Source of the DNA: Desulfolutivibrio sulfodismutans DSM 3696
Lineage (GTDB): Bacteria; Desulfobacterota; Desulfovibrionia; Desulfovibrionales; Desulfovibrionaceae
DNA: 64,000 nt
Assembly: GCF_013376455.1 (NCBI RefSeq)
Contig: NZ_CP045504.1
Span: 558,001-622,000 of the forward strand
Reading direction: 5' to 3'
Shown: piece after piece, positions 32,914 to 41,498 of the stretch
How positions within the stretch are numbered: position 1 is the first letter of the stretch
Layout: every line of letters begins with the position of its first letter
The notes under the pieces: model-generated
Databases searched by the model: none
The model's input: the letters and a program-made list of their open reading frames with translations, nothing else
What the model was told of the DNA's origin: nothing
Position numbers and translations under genes: made by a program

Positions 32914-34164
32914 GTGGAGAACTCCGTGCGCACCGCACCATGCCCACCCACCGCGCTTGCGACGGATCTCGCCCGACTCTCGGAGATTCTGGGGGGGCTG
33001 CCCATCGGCATCGCCGCGCTGGACCCGGACTGCCGCATCGTGTTCATGAACAAGGCCCTGGAAGATCTGACCGGCTTTACCAGCCACGAGGCCGCCGGGA
33101 TCCCTTGTCATCATGTTTTGCGTTGCGGCCTGCATCTGCGCGGCGTCCGGCAGGTTGAAACGCCCGGGCGCGGCGATGAGCCGGTCAAGGGCAGGGAGAC
33201 GGACATCATCGACCGTCATCGCCACAAACTGCCCGTCCGGGTCACCCGCATCGATGTCCGGGATGAGCAAGGCGTAGCGTTCATGTTCCTTGAGGCCTAC
33301 GAAGACCTGGCGCCGTTGCGGGACATGGAGCGGCGGCTCAAGGACGCCTCCGGGGCCGGGGAACTGATCAGCCGGGGCGAGGCCATGGAGCGCATCAAGA
33401 AGGTGCTCCCGGCCATCGCCCAATCCGACTCCCCGGTCCTGGTCACCGGCGAGACCGGCACCGGCAAGGATCTGTCGGCCCAGGTCATCCACAAGGCCTC
33501 ACCGCGCGCGCGTGGTCCCTTCGTGCGGGTCAACCTGGGCCCCATGCCCGAGCATCTGTTGGAGATCGAACTGTACGGCCGGGTGGCCGAGGAGGGGGAG
33601 GCCGTTCCGGGCTGTTTTCAGCGGGCCAACGGCGGTACCCTGTACCTGTCGGAACTCGCCGATCTGCCTGCCGCCCATCAGGCCGGACTGGTGCGCGTTC
33701 TGGACGACCAGACCATCATCCCGGCCGGTTCGGACAAGGGCGTGCGGGTGAACGTCCGGCTGATCGCCGCCACCCACAAGGATCCCGAGGAGTTGGTGCG
33801 CGCCGGGGTGTTGCGCGAGGATCTGTTCCATCGCCTGGGCGCCGTCCGGGTGCATCTGCCGCCGCTGCGGGACCGGGGCGAGGATGTCGAGTTTCTTTTG
33901 ACCCATTTTCTGTCCCGTTTCGCCGCCCGTTTCAAAAAGGACATCAAGGGCTTTTCTCCGCGCGCCATACGGATTTTGCGCAGCCACTGCTTTCCGGGAA
34001 ATGTGCGGGAACTCAAAAACATCGTGGAATATGCCGCCATGATATGCCAAAAGGACATGATCCTTCCGGCGCATCTGCCGGGGCATATCCTGGCCGCCCT
34101 CAAAGCCGACCAGTCCCCTGCATCGGGGCGGCCGGGAGACAACCGGGGACGGAAGCGTTCGTAA
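32914..34164 (+). CDS. PAS-AAA+ protein of the bEBP family lacking GAFTGA
   Basis: A 416-residue protein from a GTG with AAGGAA upstream. Residues about 20-125 are a PAS domain (IGIAALDPDCRIVFMNKALEDLTGF); the next 230 are AAA+. Walker A is intact (GETGTGKD). Where GAFTGA belongs the sequence reads ELYGRVAEEGEAVPGCF, and the Walker B Asp is replaced (GGTLYLSEL). The C-terminus after FPGNVRELKN has no Fis-type helix-turn-helix. It is probably unable to activate sigma-54 directly and may act as a regulator of another bEBP. Confidence 0.85.
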   Translation: MENSVRTAPCPPTALATDLARLSEILGGLPIGIAALDPDCRIVFMNKALEDLTGFTSHEAAGIPCHHVLRCGLHLRGVRQVETPGRGDEPVKGRETDIIDRHRHKLPVRVTRIDVRDEQGVAFMFLEAYEDLAPLRDMERRLKDASGAGELISRGEAMERIKKVLPAIAQSDSPVLVTGETGTGKDLSAQVIHKASPRARGPFVRVNLGPMPEHLLEIELYGRVAEEGEAVPGCFQRANGGTLYLSELADLPAAHQAGLVRVLDDQTIIPAGSDKGVRVNVRLIAATHKDPEELVRAGVLREDLFHRLGAVRVHLPPLRDRGEDVEFLLTHFLSRFAARFKKDIKGFSPRAIRILRSHCFPGNVRELKNIVEYAAMICQKDMILPAHLPGHILAALKADQSPASGRPGDNRGRKRS

Positions 34165-34192
34165 TCCGTCAACCGCGACCCATTGGAAAGGC

Positions 34193-34555
34193 ATGAGCAT
34201 GCGCACCAAAAAGATCCTGATTCCCCTGTTCCGGGACGAGGTGGCCCCCAGGTTCGACCTGGCGGGCGAGGCGCTGATCGTGGCCGTGTCCGAAGATGGG
34301 ACAGTGGAGGGACGGCAAAACCTGGTTCTTCCCAACGCCTCGGCCGACGACCTGTGCGATCTGGTGCTGTCCCGGGACATCGACACGGTGATCTGCGGCG
34401 GCATCGAAGAGGAATACTACCATTATCTGCGCTGGAAGCGTGTGGACGTGCTGGATGCCGTGGCGGGCACGGCCGAGGCCGCGTTGACGCGATTTCTGGC
34501 CGGAAGGCTCAAGTCCGGGGATATGCTCTTTGCGGGCGGTGACGGTCGTGTTTAA
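34193..34555 (+). CDS. NifX/NifB-type FeMo-cofactor-binding-like protein
   Basis: A 120-residue protein of the dinitrogenase iron-molybdenum cofactor-binding fold: ILIPLFRDEVAPRFDLAGEALIVAV, then DTVICGGIEEEYYHYLRWKRVDVLD and a final GDMLF. Start either ATG 34193 or 34199; the latter is better spaced from GGAAAGG. The family binds metal clusters or small cofactors. It is close to the histidine kinase that follows. Confidence 0.85.
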   Translation: MSMRTKKILIPLFRDEVAPRFDLAGEALIVAVSEDGTVEGRQNLVLPNASADDLCDLVLSRDIDTVICGGIEEEYYHYLRWKRVDVLDAVAGTAEAALTRFLAGRLKSGDMLFAGGDGRV

Positions 34556-36269
34556 GACCATTTTCCGCCACTCGTTCAAGGATCTGCACGGCAGCGAGGA
34601 CATCCTGTCCCCGGAACGCTACATGAGCCTGCGGCGCAAGATCGTGGGGCTTATGGCCGTGGTCTCCGTAGTCCCGCTTTTGCTCATGGCCGCCATCAAC
34701 TACTATGAATACCGGGCGGCCCTAGGCCGGGAAATCCAAAATCCATTGCGCATCCTGGTGTCCAAGACCAAGAATTCGTTTGAGCTTTTTTTGGCCGAGC
34801 GCACCTCCACGGTGAGCTTCATCGCCTCGGCCTATCCCTTCGAGGAACTGGCCCAGGAAAAAAACCTCAAGCATATCTTCCGGGTTATGACCCAGGTCTT
34901 TGACGGCTTTGTGGACCTTGGGCTGCTCGATGAGAACGGCGTCCAGGTGAGCTATGCCGGGCCCTATTCCCTGGCCGGGAAAAACTACGCCGAACAGAGT
35001 TGGTTCAACCAGGTCATGATCCGGGGCACCTACATCAGCGACGTGTTCATGGGCTACCGGAATTTCCCGCACATGGTCATCGCCGTGCGCCATATGGATG
35101 AAAACGGTAAAAAGTGGGTGGTCCGGGCTACCATCGACACCACCCGGTTCGACCGGCTGATTGCGGCCATGAGCCTTGAGCCCGACAGCGACGCGTTTTT
35201 GCTCAACAAGGAGGGCATCCTCCAGACCAATTCCAATTATTACGGCAAGGTGCTCGAACGTCTGCCCATGGCCATGCCCCCCCAGGGCTACGAGGCCCGG
35301 CTGGTGGAAACCCAGGACCACAACGGCGAAGACATCTACCTGGCCTATTCCTATTTTCCGGAGACGGATTTCGTGCTCATGGCCGTCAAACCCCGGGGAT
35401 CGGCGCTCAAGACCTGGTACATGGTCAAGGGCGACCTGCTGTTCATCTTCGTGCTCGGGGTCATGGCCATCTTCCTGGTGGTCTACAAGATGACCGACCT
35501 GCTCATCCAGCGCATGCGCGAGAGCGAGGAGCGCCGGGAACTGGCCTTCCGGCAGGTGGAGCATGCCCAGAAACTGTCCTCCATCGGGCGTCTCGCCGCA
35601 GGCGTGGCCCACGAGATCAACAACCCCCTGGCGGCCATCAACGAGAAGGCCGGGCTCATGAAGGATCTTCTCGGCCTGCGTCCGGATTTCCCGGATCGGG
35701 ACAAGTTCATCACCCTGGCCGACGCCATCCTCAAAAGCATCCGGCGCTGCCGGGACATCACCCACCGCATGCTCGGCTTCGCCCGGCGCATGGACGTCAG
35801 CTATGAAGAACTGGATATCAATGAGGTCTTGACCGACACCTTGAGCTTCCTGGACCAGGAGGCCAAACACCGGGGGGTGACCATCGTGCGGGAGCTCGAC
35901 GAATCCCTGCCGCGCATCATGTCCGACCGGGGCCAACTCCAGCAGGTGTTCCTGAACATCTTGAACAATGCCCTGGCCGCTGTGCCCGACGACGGGAACA
36001 TCGAGGTCAAGACCGGCGAGACCACCCCGGATTCCCTGGTCATCAGTTTTCAGGACAATGGCTGCGGCATGTCCCAGGACACCCTCGAACACGTCTTCGA
36101 ACCCTTTTTCACCACCAAGAAGGGCACCGGCACGGGCCTTGGCCTGTCCATCACCTACGGCATCATCAAGAAACTTGGCGGCGACATCGCGGTCACGAGC
36201 AAACAAGGCGAGGGAACCCTTTTCACCATATACCTGCCAAAAAAGGCCAGGAAGGAAGCGGCAAGCTGA
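34548..36269 (+). CDS. Membrane sensor histidine kinase (dCache type)
   Basis: A 573-residue protein from a GTG overlapping the previous stop. One membrane helix lies at residues about 33-52, a periplasmic dCache-like sensor at about 60-285 (YAGPYSLAGKNYAEQSWF, YISDVFMGYRNFPHMVIAV), a second helix near 295-315. The cytoplasmic part has an H-box (AAGVAHEINNPLAAI), N-box (ILNNALAAV), G1 (DNGCGM), F-box (FEPFFTTK) and G2 (GTGLGLSI). Its ATG neighbour downstream is a stand-alone receiver, likely its partner. Confidence 0.93.
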   Translation: MFKTIFRHSFKDLHGSEDILSPERYMSLRRKIVGLMAVVSVVPLLLMAAINYYEYRAALGREIQNPLRILVSKTKNSFELFLAERTSTVSFIASAYPFEELAQEKNLKHIFRVMTQVFDGFVDLGLLDENGVQVSYAGPYSLAGKNYAEQSWFNQVMIRGTYISDVFMGYRNFPHMVIAVRHMDENGKKWVVRATIDTTRFDRLIAAMSLEPDSDAFLLNKEGILQTNSNYYGKVLERLPMAMPPQGYEARLVETQDHNGEDIYLAYSYFPETDFVLMAVKPRGSALKTWYMVKGDLLFIFVLGVMAIFLVVYKMTDLLIQRMRESEERRELAFRQVEHAQKLSSIGRLAAGVAHEINNPLAAINEKAGLMKDLLGLRPDFPDRDKFITLADAILKSIRRCRDITHRMLGFARRMDVSYEELDINEVLTDTLSFLDQEAKHRGVTIVRELDESLPRIMSDRGQLQQVFLNILNNALAAVPDDGNIEVKTGETTPDSLVISFQDNGCGMSQDTLEHVFEPFFTTKKGTGTGLGLSITYGIIKKLGGDIAVTSKQGEGTLFTIYLPKKARKEAAS

Positions 36270-36646
36270 TGGAGAGAAAAGACTGGAACGTGCTTTTGGT
36301 GGACGACGAACGCGAGTTCGTGACCACCCTTTCGGAGCGCCTGGGGCTGCGGGGCATCGCCTCCAGGGTGGTTTTCGACGGCGAGAGCGCCCTGCGGGAG
36401 GTGGCCGAGAACCCGCCGCACCTGGTGATCCTCGACGTGATGCTGCCGGGCATGCGGGGGCTTGAGGTGTTGCGCGGCATTCGGGCCGGTTTTCCCAACG
36501 TCAAGGTGATCCTTTTGACCGGCCACGGCACCACCAAAAACGGCATTGAGGGCATGAAGCTGGGGGCCTTCGATTACATGATCAAGCCGTTGGACATCGA
36601 CGTGCTGATTGAAAAAATGACCGAAGCCGCAGGCGGCAGGCGGTGA
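36269..36646 (+). CDS. Single-domain response regulator
   Basis: A 125-residue receiver: acidic pocket VDDER, phospho-acceptor D in LVILDVMLPG, T in LLTGHG and K in MIKPLD. It starts in a TGATG overlap with the kinase and has no output domain, so it acts by protein contact or in a phosphorelay. Confidence 0.93.
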   Translation: MERKDWNVLLVDDEREFVTTLSERLGLRGIASRVVFDGESALREVAENPPHLVILDVMLPGMRGLEVLRGIRAGFPNVKVILLTGHGTTKNGIEGMKLGAFDYMIKPLDIDVLIEKMTEAAGGRR

Positions 36647-37353
36647 ACATGAACGCCTCCGGGGAGAACAAAAAGCAGGCCGTGCGTGAGGCCGCATTCA
36701 TGGGGGCGGTGACCGCCTCCATCACCCATGAGATGCAAAACGTCCTGGCCATCATCCAGCAGTCCGCCGGGCTCATGGGCGACCTGTTGCACCTAAGCCG
36801 CGTGGACTCCCTCAAGTCATTGGGGTTTCGCAAGGGGTTTCAGCATCACGACAAGTTTTCGACCCTGATTGCGGCCATGAACGAACAGGTGGAGCGGGGA
36901 TCGAATTTAAGCGACGGCCTGAACCGTCTGGCCCATGTGCCGGACAGCCCGGCGGAGACGACGGATCTGAAAAGCGCCACGGGACTTCTGTTTTCGCTTA
37001 TCGGGCGCATCGCCCGAAAAAGGCGGATCGAATTCGTTCTCGAGCCCGGAGAGGAGCGCCTCCCGCTCAAGGCCCAGTGTCCCCCCATGCAGGCCTTGAT
37101 GGCCCTCTATGGTGTGGCCCAGGCCCTGATCGAGGCCCTGTCCGGCTGCATGGTCCGGGTCGCCGTGGGCACGGCGGAGAGCGGGCTCGTTGTGGATTTC
37201 CTCTTGCCCGAGGGCGGCGCGGGTTCCCCACCCGTGGTCCTTCCCGAGTCTTTTGACGGCGGGGAGGGGGCGGGGAGGCCTGTTGCGACAACCCAGGCGG
37301 ATAGGATCAGGCTGGTTTTTCCCCCATGCCCGGCTGACGCGGCAGGGGGCTGA
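36643..37353 (+). CDS. Degenerate histidine-kinase-like protein
   Basis: A 236-residue protein starting at a GTG in the previous stop. It keeps an H-box-like helix (TASITHEMQNVLAIIQQSAGLM) with the His, but the ATP-binding part (QCPPMQALMALYGVAQALIEAL, then VRVAVGTAESGLVVDFLLP) lacks N, G1, F and G2 boxes. It may be a phosphotransfer (ShpA-like) or docking protein for the neighbouring receivers. Confidence 0.8.
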   Translation: MNMNASGENKKQAVREAAFMGAVTASITHEMQNVLAIIQQSAGLMGDLLHLSRVDSLKSLGFRKGFQHHDKFSTLIAAMNEQVERGSNLSDGLNRLAHVPDSPAETTDLKSATGLLFSLIGRIARKRRIEFVLEPGEERLPLKAQCPPMQALMALYGVAQALIEALSGCMVRVAVGTAESGLVVDFLLPEGGAGSPPVVLPESFDGGEGAGRPVATTQADRIRLVFPPCPADAAGG

Positions 37354-37513
37354 GGATAGGCGCATCCGAGGGGGACCATCCCCTTGGCGACTCGATACGG
37401 CGGATTGAGGCGCGCATGCGACGTACCCACGCAAACGAAATGGTTCGGCGGGCATCCCCCGGACCAGAGACTTTCCCCCCAGGGGGGGCCGAAACACGAG
37501 GAAGGAGAAGCAA

Positions 37514-37966
37514 ATGAAAAAGATCAAGCTGCTTTTGGTGGACGACGAGGAGAACTTCGTCAACACCCTGGCCGAACGCATGAAGATGCGCGATGTGCCC
37601 TCCAAGGTGGTTTTCAGCGGCGAAGAGGCCCTGGAGGCGGTCAAGGTCGAGGCCCCCGACGTCATGGTCCTGGATTTGCGCATGCCCGGCATCGACGGCA
37701 TGGACGTCCTGCGCAAGGTCCGCAAGTGCCACCCGCATGTCCAGGTCATCATTCTGACCGGCCACGGCACGGATCTGGATGAGGAAGAGGCCAGGAAGCT
37801 CGGCGCCTTCCACTACCACAAAAAGCCCATCGACATCGACGAGCTTTTGAGCACCGTCAAAAAGGCCTACCGGGAAAAGATCGAGGACGCCATGGTGGCG
37901 GCCACCTTCGCCCAGGCCGGCGAGTTCGGCGAGGCCCAGAAGATCCTGGACGAGGACGGAAAATAG
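37514..37966 (+). CDS. Single-domain response regulator
   Basis: A 150-residue receiver: VDDEEN, D in VMVLDLRMPG, T in ILTGHG, K in HKKPID, then a short helical tail of about 25 residues (AATFAQAGEFGEAQKIL). GAAGGAG precedes the ATG. Similar to the receiver at 36269, with no output domain. Confidence 0.92.
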   Translation: MKKIKLLLVDDEENFVNTLAERMKMRDVPSKVVFSGEEALEAVKVEAPDVMVLDLRMPGIDGMDVLRKVRKCHPHVQVIILTGHGTDLDEEEARKLGAFHYHKKPIDIDELLSTVKKAYREKIEDAMVAATFAQAGEFGEAQKILDEDGK

Positions 37967-38091
37967 CATTGCCGTGATTGCGGCAGGCCTGTGCAGGGTC
38001 TGCGGCATAGGCCCGGGGCGCTGGACGTGGCCACATGGCGTGGCGCATGGCCGCCACGTCGGCGTCCCGGAGTAGGTGGGTGGAGACGGAA

Positions 38092-39249
38092 ATGCCGGAG
38101 CGGGTGCTGTTGGTGGACGACGAGGTCGATTTTGCGGACCTGTTGGCCGAGCGGCTGACCGCCAGGGGGCTTTCCGTCCTGGTGGCCCACGACGGCGAGG
38201 AGGCCTTGCGCGTGTTGGCCGGGGAGTCCGGTGACGCCGCATCCGGGCCGGGCGAGGTGGACGTGGCCGTGCTCGACGTCAACCTGCCCGGGAAAAGCGG
38301 CCTGGACGTTTTGCGCGAGATCAAGGCCGAAAGGCCCCATGTGGAGGCCATCATGCTCACGGGGGCCACCGAGGTGGGCACGGCCGTCACCGGCATGAAG
38401 CTCGGGGCCGTGGACTATCTGCTCAAACCCGTGGATGTGGAGGTGTTGGTGGCGGCCATCCGCCAGGCCGGCGCCCGGCGGGCCGAGAAGATGGCGGGCC
38501 TGCGCATGATCGAGACGGTCAAGCTGGCCGCCGTGGGGAGCCTGGCCGAGGGCGTGGCCCATGAGATCAACAACCCGGTGAACATCATGTTCCATGAAGC
38601 GGGGTGGATGGAAGACCTCCTGCACGACGCGGACATCCCCGACGCGAAGCTGCTCGGGGAACTGCACACCTCCATCACCCGCATCCTGTCCCAGGGGCGG
38701 CGTTGCCGGGGCATCACGGCCAAACTCTTAAGCCTTGGCGGACGCATCGATCCGCGTCCCCAGAAGATTCGTCCGGACAAACTGGCCGGAGCCGCCGTCA
38801 AGGCTGTCCGTGGCCGGGCCAAGACGCTGTCGGTGCGCGTCACAACGGACTTCTCCCGGGACATCCCCGAGCTTTTCGTCCCTCCGGCCCATCTGGAGCA
38901 GGTTTTTTCCCATTTGGTGGACAACGCCCTGGACGCCATGGACGGCGCCTCCGAACGGGAGAAGGTGCTGGCCCTCAAAGGATGGCGGGAAGGGGAGACA
39001 GTGGTCTTCACCGTGTCCGACTCGGGAATCGGCATTGCCGCAGCCAACATGGCGCGTATTTTCGATCCCTTTTTTTCCACCAAGGAGGTGGGCAAGGGCT
39101 CGGGCCTGGGGCTGTCCATCTGCCGGGGCATCCTGACCGCCCTGGGCGGCGATATCCATGTGGAAAGCCAACTCGGCGAGGGCACCACGGTCACCGTGAC
39201 CCTGCCGCTGACCCCCCTGCGCCCCGACGCCGCCTTCGTCTCGCACTGA
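38092..39249 (+). CDS. Receiver-histidine kinase hybrid
   Basis: A 385-residue protein: receiver at residues 1-120 (VDDEVDF, D in AVLDVNLPG, T/A in LTGATE, K in LLKPVD), then a kinase core with H-box (LAEGVAHEINNPVNIM), N-box (LVDNALDAMDG), G1 (DSGIGIA), F (FDPFFSTK) and G2 (GSGLGLSI). There is no sensor or membrane segment, so its input is probably phosphate from the receiver. Cytoplasmic. Confidence 0.92.
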   Translation: MPERVLLVDDEVDFADLLAERLTARGLSVLVAHDGEEALRVLAGESGDAASGPGEVDVAVLDVNLPGKSGLDVLREIKAERPHVEAIMLTGATEVGTAVTGMKLGAVDYLLKPVDVEVLVAAIRQAGARRAEKMAGLRMIETVKLAAVGSLAEGVAHEINNPVNIMFHEAGWMEDLLHDADIPDAKLLGELHTSITRILSQGRRCRGITAKLLSLGGRIDPRPQKIRPDKLAGAAVKAVRGRAKTLSVRVTTDFSRDIPELFVPPAHLEQVFSHLVDNALDAMDGASEREKVLALKGWREGETVVFTVSDSGIGIAAANMARIFDPFFSTKEVGKGSGLGLSICRGILTALGGDIHVESQLGEGTTVTVTLPLTPLRPDAAFVSH

Positions 39250-39293
39250 GTCCCCGGGTTCCCTGAAGGATATCCCTGGGGGCGCCCCCATGA

Positions 39294-39722
39294 TCACCCA
39301 TGCCGGGACTGGTAGTCCGCGACGGCCATTTTCACGGCCTTGGCCGCGATGCGCGCGCTTTTGTGCTTGTCCTTGGGCAGTCCGTCCAAAAGCGTGAGGA
39401 TATCCCCCGGTTCAATGCCCGCCGCCTGGTCCGGGGACTTGCCCAGGGCCAGTTCCACGGCCGCGTCGGCGCAGACGACGCTTGAGGCGCAGCCGTCTGC
39501 GGAAAACAAGGCCTCGCTGATGCAGCCGTCCGCGACGCGCAGGAAAAGGGTGATGGTGTCGTCGCAGGCCCCGGATACCGTGGCCGTGCCCGACGGGTCG
39601 AACATGATCCCCATGTGGCGCGGGGCCTTCCACCGGGCCACCACGGCCTCCCCGAAATAGGTCACGGCGTCGGCGTCGCACATGGCCTGGAGTTCCTTTG
39701 CCAGCCGGTCGACATCGCTCAT
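39294..39722 (-). CDS. NifU-like iron-sulfur scaffold, third cysteine missing
   Basis: A 142-residue protein of the NifU N-terminal fold: YFGEAVVARWKAPRHMG, SGACDDTITLFLRV, DGCISEALFSADGCASS and DILTLLDGLPKDKHKSARIAA. The Cys ligands in GACDDT and DGCASS are present, but the third, normally in HC(S), is Lys-Ser (KHKSA), so cluster assembly may be altered. It overlaps the ferredoxin gene upstream (ATGA). Confidence 0.85.
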   Translation of the reverse strand: MSDVDRLAKELQAMCDADAVTYFGEAVVARWKAPRHMGIMFDPSGTATVSGACDDTITLFLRVADGCISEALFSADGCASSVVCADAAVELALGKSPDQAAGIEPGDILTLLDGLPKDKHKSARIAAKAVKMAVADYQSRHG

Positions 39723-40018
39723 GGACACACTCCGGACATGGCCAAGGCCTGATTGACGTAGCCTCGCAGGTCGGCGGTGGACAGGCCGGGAATGAATATG
39801 GCCTCCTTGGGGCAGGCGCCCTGGCAGGCCCCGCACCCGCTGCACAATTCCGGGGTCAGGCGGATGATCCTGGCGTTTAAGCGTCTGGGGTTGATGGCCA
39901 CTTCGAGACAGTTGCGGGGGCAGACGTCCACGCAGATGGCGCAGCCGTCGCACACCTCTTTGCGGATGGCCGCCTTGGGTTCTTTGCGGGGAAACGTGGT
40001 CTCGTTTATGATGTGCAC
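39719..40018 (-). CDS. 2x[4Fe-4S] ferredoxin-like protein
   Basis: A 99-residue protein with two cluster motifs: CDGCAICVDVCPRNC (residues about 23-37) and CSGCGACQGACPKEA (residues about 59-73). The spacing CxxCxxCxxxCP is standard. It is in one operon with the NifU-like gene and could pass electrons from or to the neighbouring Hdr/Mvh system. Confidence 0.93.
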   Translation of the reverse strand: MHIINETTFPRKEPKAAIRKEVCDGCAICVDVCPRNCLEVAINPRRLNARIIRLTPELCSGCGACQGACPKEAIFIPGLSTADLRGYVNQALAMSGVCP

Positions 40019-40298
40019 GGTATCGCCTCCGTCTTTTTTTTGCGGCGTGTCGTCGCCTCGTTTCAGGCTGTTCGATATCCTTCCCCCCCGGCGTTTGGCA
40101 ACGCGAAATCGTTCGGCCCCTTCATCCCGGGCGGACCGTTTGAAGCCGCGTCACGACCGTGCGGAGATATCCCGCTCCCATGGCCTCGCGCCCACCCGTC
40201 GGTCGAGCCTCTTGCCGAAGGGCAGCCCAGGGATTACCTTCGGGAAAATTTTCCCTGGTGTCGGCGCCGGGGACAACACCACGGCATTGGAGACGGAT

Positions 40299-40640
40299 AT
40301 GGACTGCAACGAGACGCTTCAGGAACTCTTCGACGCCTGTCCCTGGCAGGCGAAAACCTTTGGCGAATTGCCCAAAGACCCGGGAAGCATCCGCTATTTG
40401 TGGCGGGCCGAGGACGCCGGCTTCGCCTCGCTTTTTTTCAAGTCCGGCCTTTTGACCGAGGAGACCTCGGCCATCCGGCGTTCGCTGTACCTGGGACGGG
40501 AACCGGGGGGGAGCTGGGCGCTGTGCGTGGCGGAACGCACCCGGGAGGACTTCGATCCCAAAGAGGTGGGGCGGGGAATCACGGCGCTGATGGATATGGG
40601 CAATATCCGGGATGCCCTGGGCAGGGCCAAGGCCAACTGA
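40299..40640 (+). CDS. Small conserved-type protein, unknown
   Basis: A 113-residue protein with GGAGACGG before the ATG at 40299: ELFDACPWQAKTFGELPKDPGS, RYLWRAEDAGFASLFFKSGLL, GRGITALMDMGNIRDALG. Helical, cytoplasmic, no catalytic motif. A CCAGGGA...TCCCTGG inverted repeat sits upstream at 40227-40258. Confidence 0.68.
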   Translation: MDCNETLQELFDACPWQAKTFGELPKDPGSIRYLWRAEDAGFASLFFKSGLLTEETSAIRRSLYLGREPGGSWALCVAERTREDFDPKEVGRGITALMDMGNIRDALGRAKAN

Positions 40641-40798
40641 TCCGGCGCGTCCGGGGGCGTGCTTCCCATGATCCCCGGGAGTTTTCTGATCGGTCATATG
40701 CAAGAAAGGGCAAGGGCCCCTGATGCCGGGGTCTGATGGAAGCGGACCACCCTTGGCTGCGATTTTCCCGTGATGGCGCAACTGGTGTCACGACCGGC

Positions 40799-40834
40799 GG
40801 CCGTCCATGCGACATGCATGGACGGCCGTTTTGC
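40799..40834 (+). terminator. Strong hairpin terminator
   Basis: GGCCGTCCATGC, loop GACAT, GCATGGACGGCC, then GTTTT: a 12-bp perfect stem. It ends the transcript from the 40.3 kb gene before the Hdr operon. Confidence 0.8.
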
Positions 40835-41003
40835 GTGATGTGGACGGCCTGGGGCCTCCAGGGAGAGGCGGGAGGCGCGAGGGATTTCGTAATGACGGTT
40901 TTGCGCGATGTGGCATGAAATTTAAATACGTAGCACGATAAGGTGTTGCAGTACACATCGACAAAAACAGATACATGCCGCAGTCTCTTATTGAAAATCC
41001 CCG
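40835..41003. other. Non-coding stretch
   Basis: The whole 40641-41498 interval holds no convincing gene. This part contains no motif beyond an AT-rich segment around 40915-40960. The hairpin before it and the promoter and leader after it are listed separately. Confidence 0.5.
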
Positions 41004-41032
41004 TTGACCCGTTTGTTGATTTCATCTATCTT
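41004..41032 (+). promoter_or_regulatory. Sigma-70 type promoter of the hdr-mvh operon
   Basis: TTGACC, exactly 17 bases, TATCTT, in an AT-rich setting just upstream of the selenoprotein operon. It predicts a start near 41040 and a leader of about 460 bases. Confidence 0.6.
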
Positions 41033-41131
41033 CTCAATACTTATGTATAAATTGCATCGATAGGGGCAATCGGAAAAGATGATGTGAAGAATTTCACCTG
41101 TCCATGGGCAGACGCCACGGCCAGGTGGAGA

Positions 41132-41256
41132 GGATGGGTGAAACCCATCCCAGGCCCGGATGGATCATGGTTTCCGGAAGCCCTGAGCAGGGGCGGCCTG
41201 TGGATGGGAGTCGTTTACGCAACCGGCGTGCGACGGCAGGACTACCGCACCTGCCG
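41132..41256 (+). ncRNA. Candidate structured leader RNA of the hdr-mvh operon
   Basis: Several perfect hairpins follow one another: GGATGGG/CCCATCC (41132-41150), CAGGCC/GGCCTG (41151-41200) enclosing CGGA/TCCG and CCCT/AGGG hairpins as a three-way junction, and CGGCAGG/CCTGCCG (41234-41256). It matches no riboswitch class I can name with confidence. Confidence 0.45.
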
Positions 41257-41498
41257 GATGGAGAGGGTGCTGTTGAGGGCTGTGCCTGTCGACAGTTTCA
41301 AATCCACAGAAAACAAGATGGTCGAGGCTTTATCCACACCATGTCCAACGCCGATTTTTGTCGGGAGGACGGGCGAGGGGTGGAGTTCGGTCGAAATGCA
41401 GTTGGTTCTTCGGGGCCGCGAGAAGAGACGGTCGGTAACGGTGAACAGGGCTTTCCCGGAAGACGGGGCGGCTCAACCCAAAGCGAAAGGGGGTTTCA

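Noticed and set aside
40227-40258. CCAGGGA/TCCCTGG inverted repeat as a terminator
   Set aside because: A long loop and no T-run; at most a regulator site before the 40.3 kb gene.
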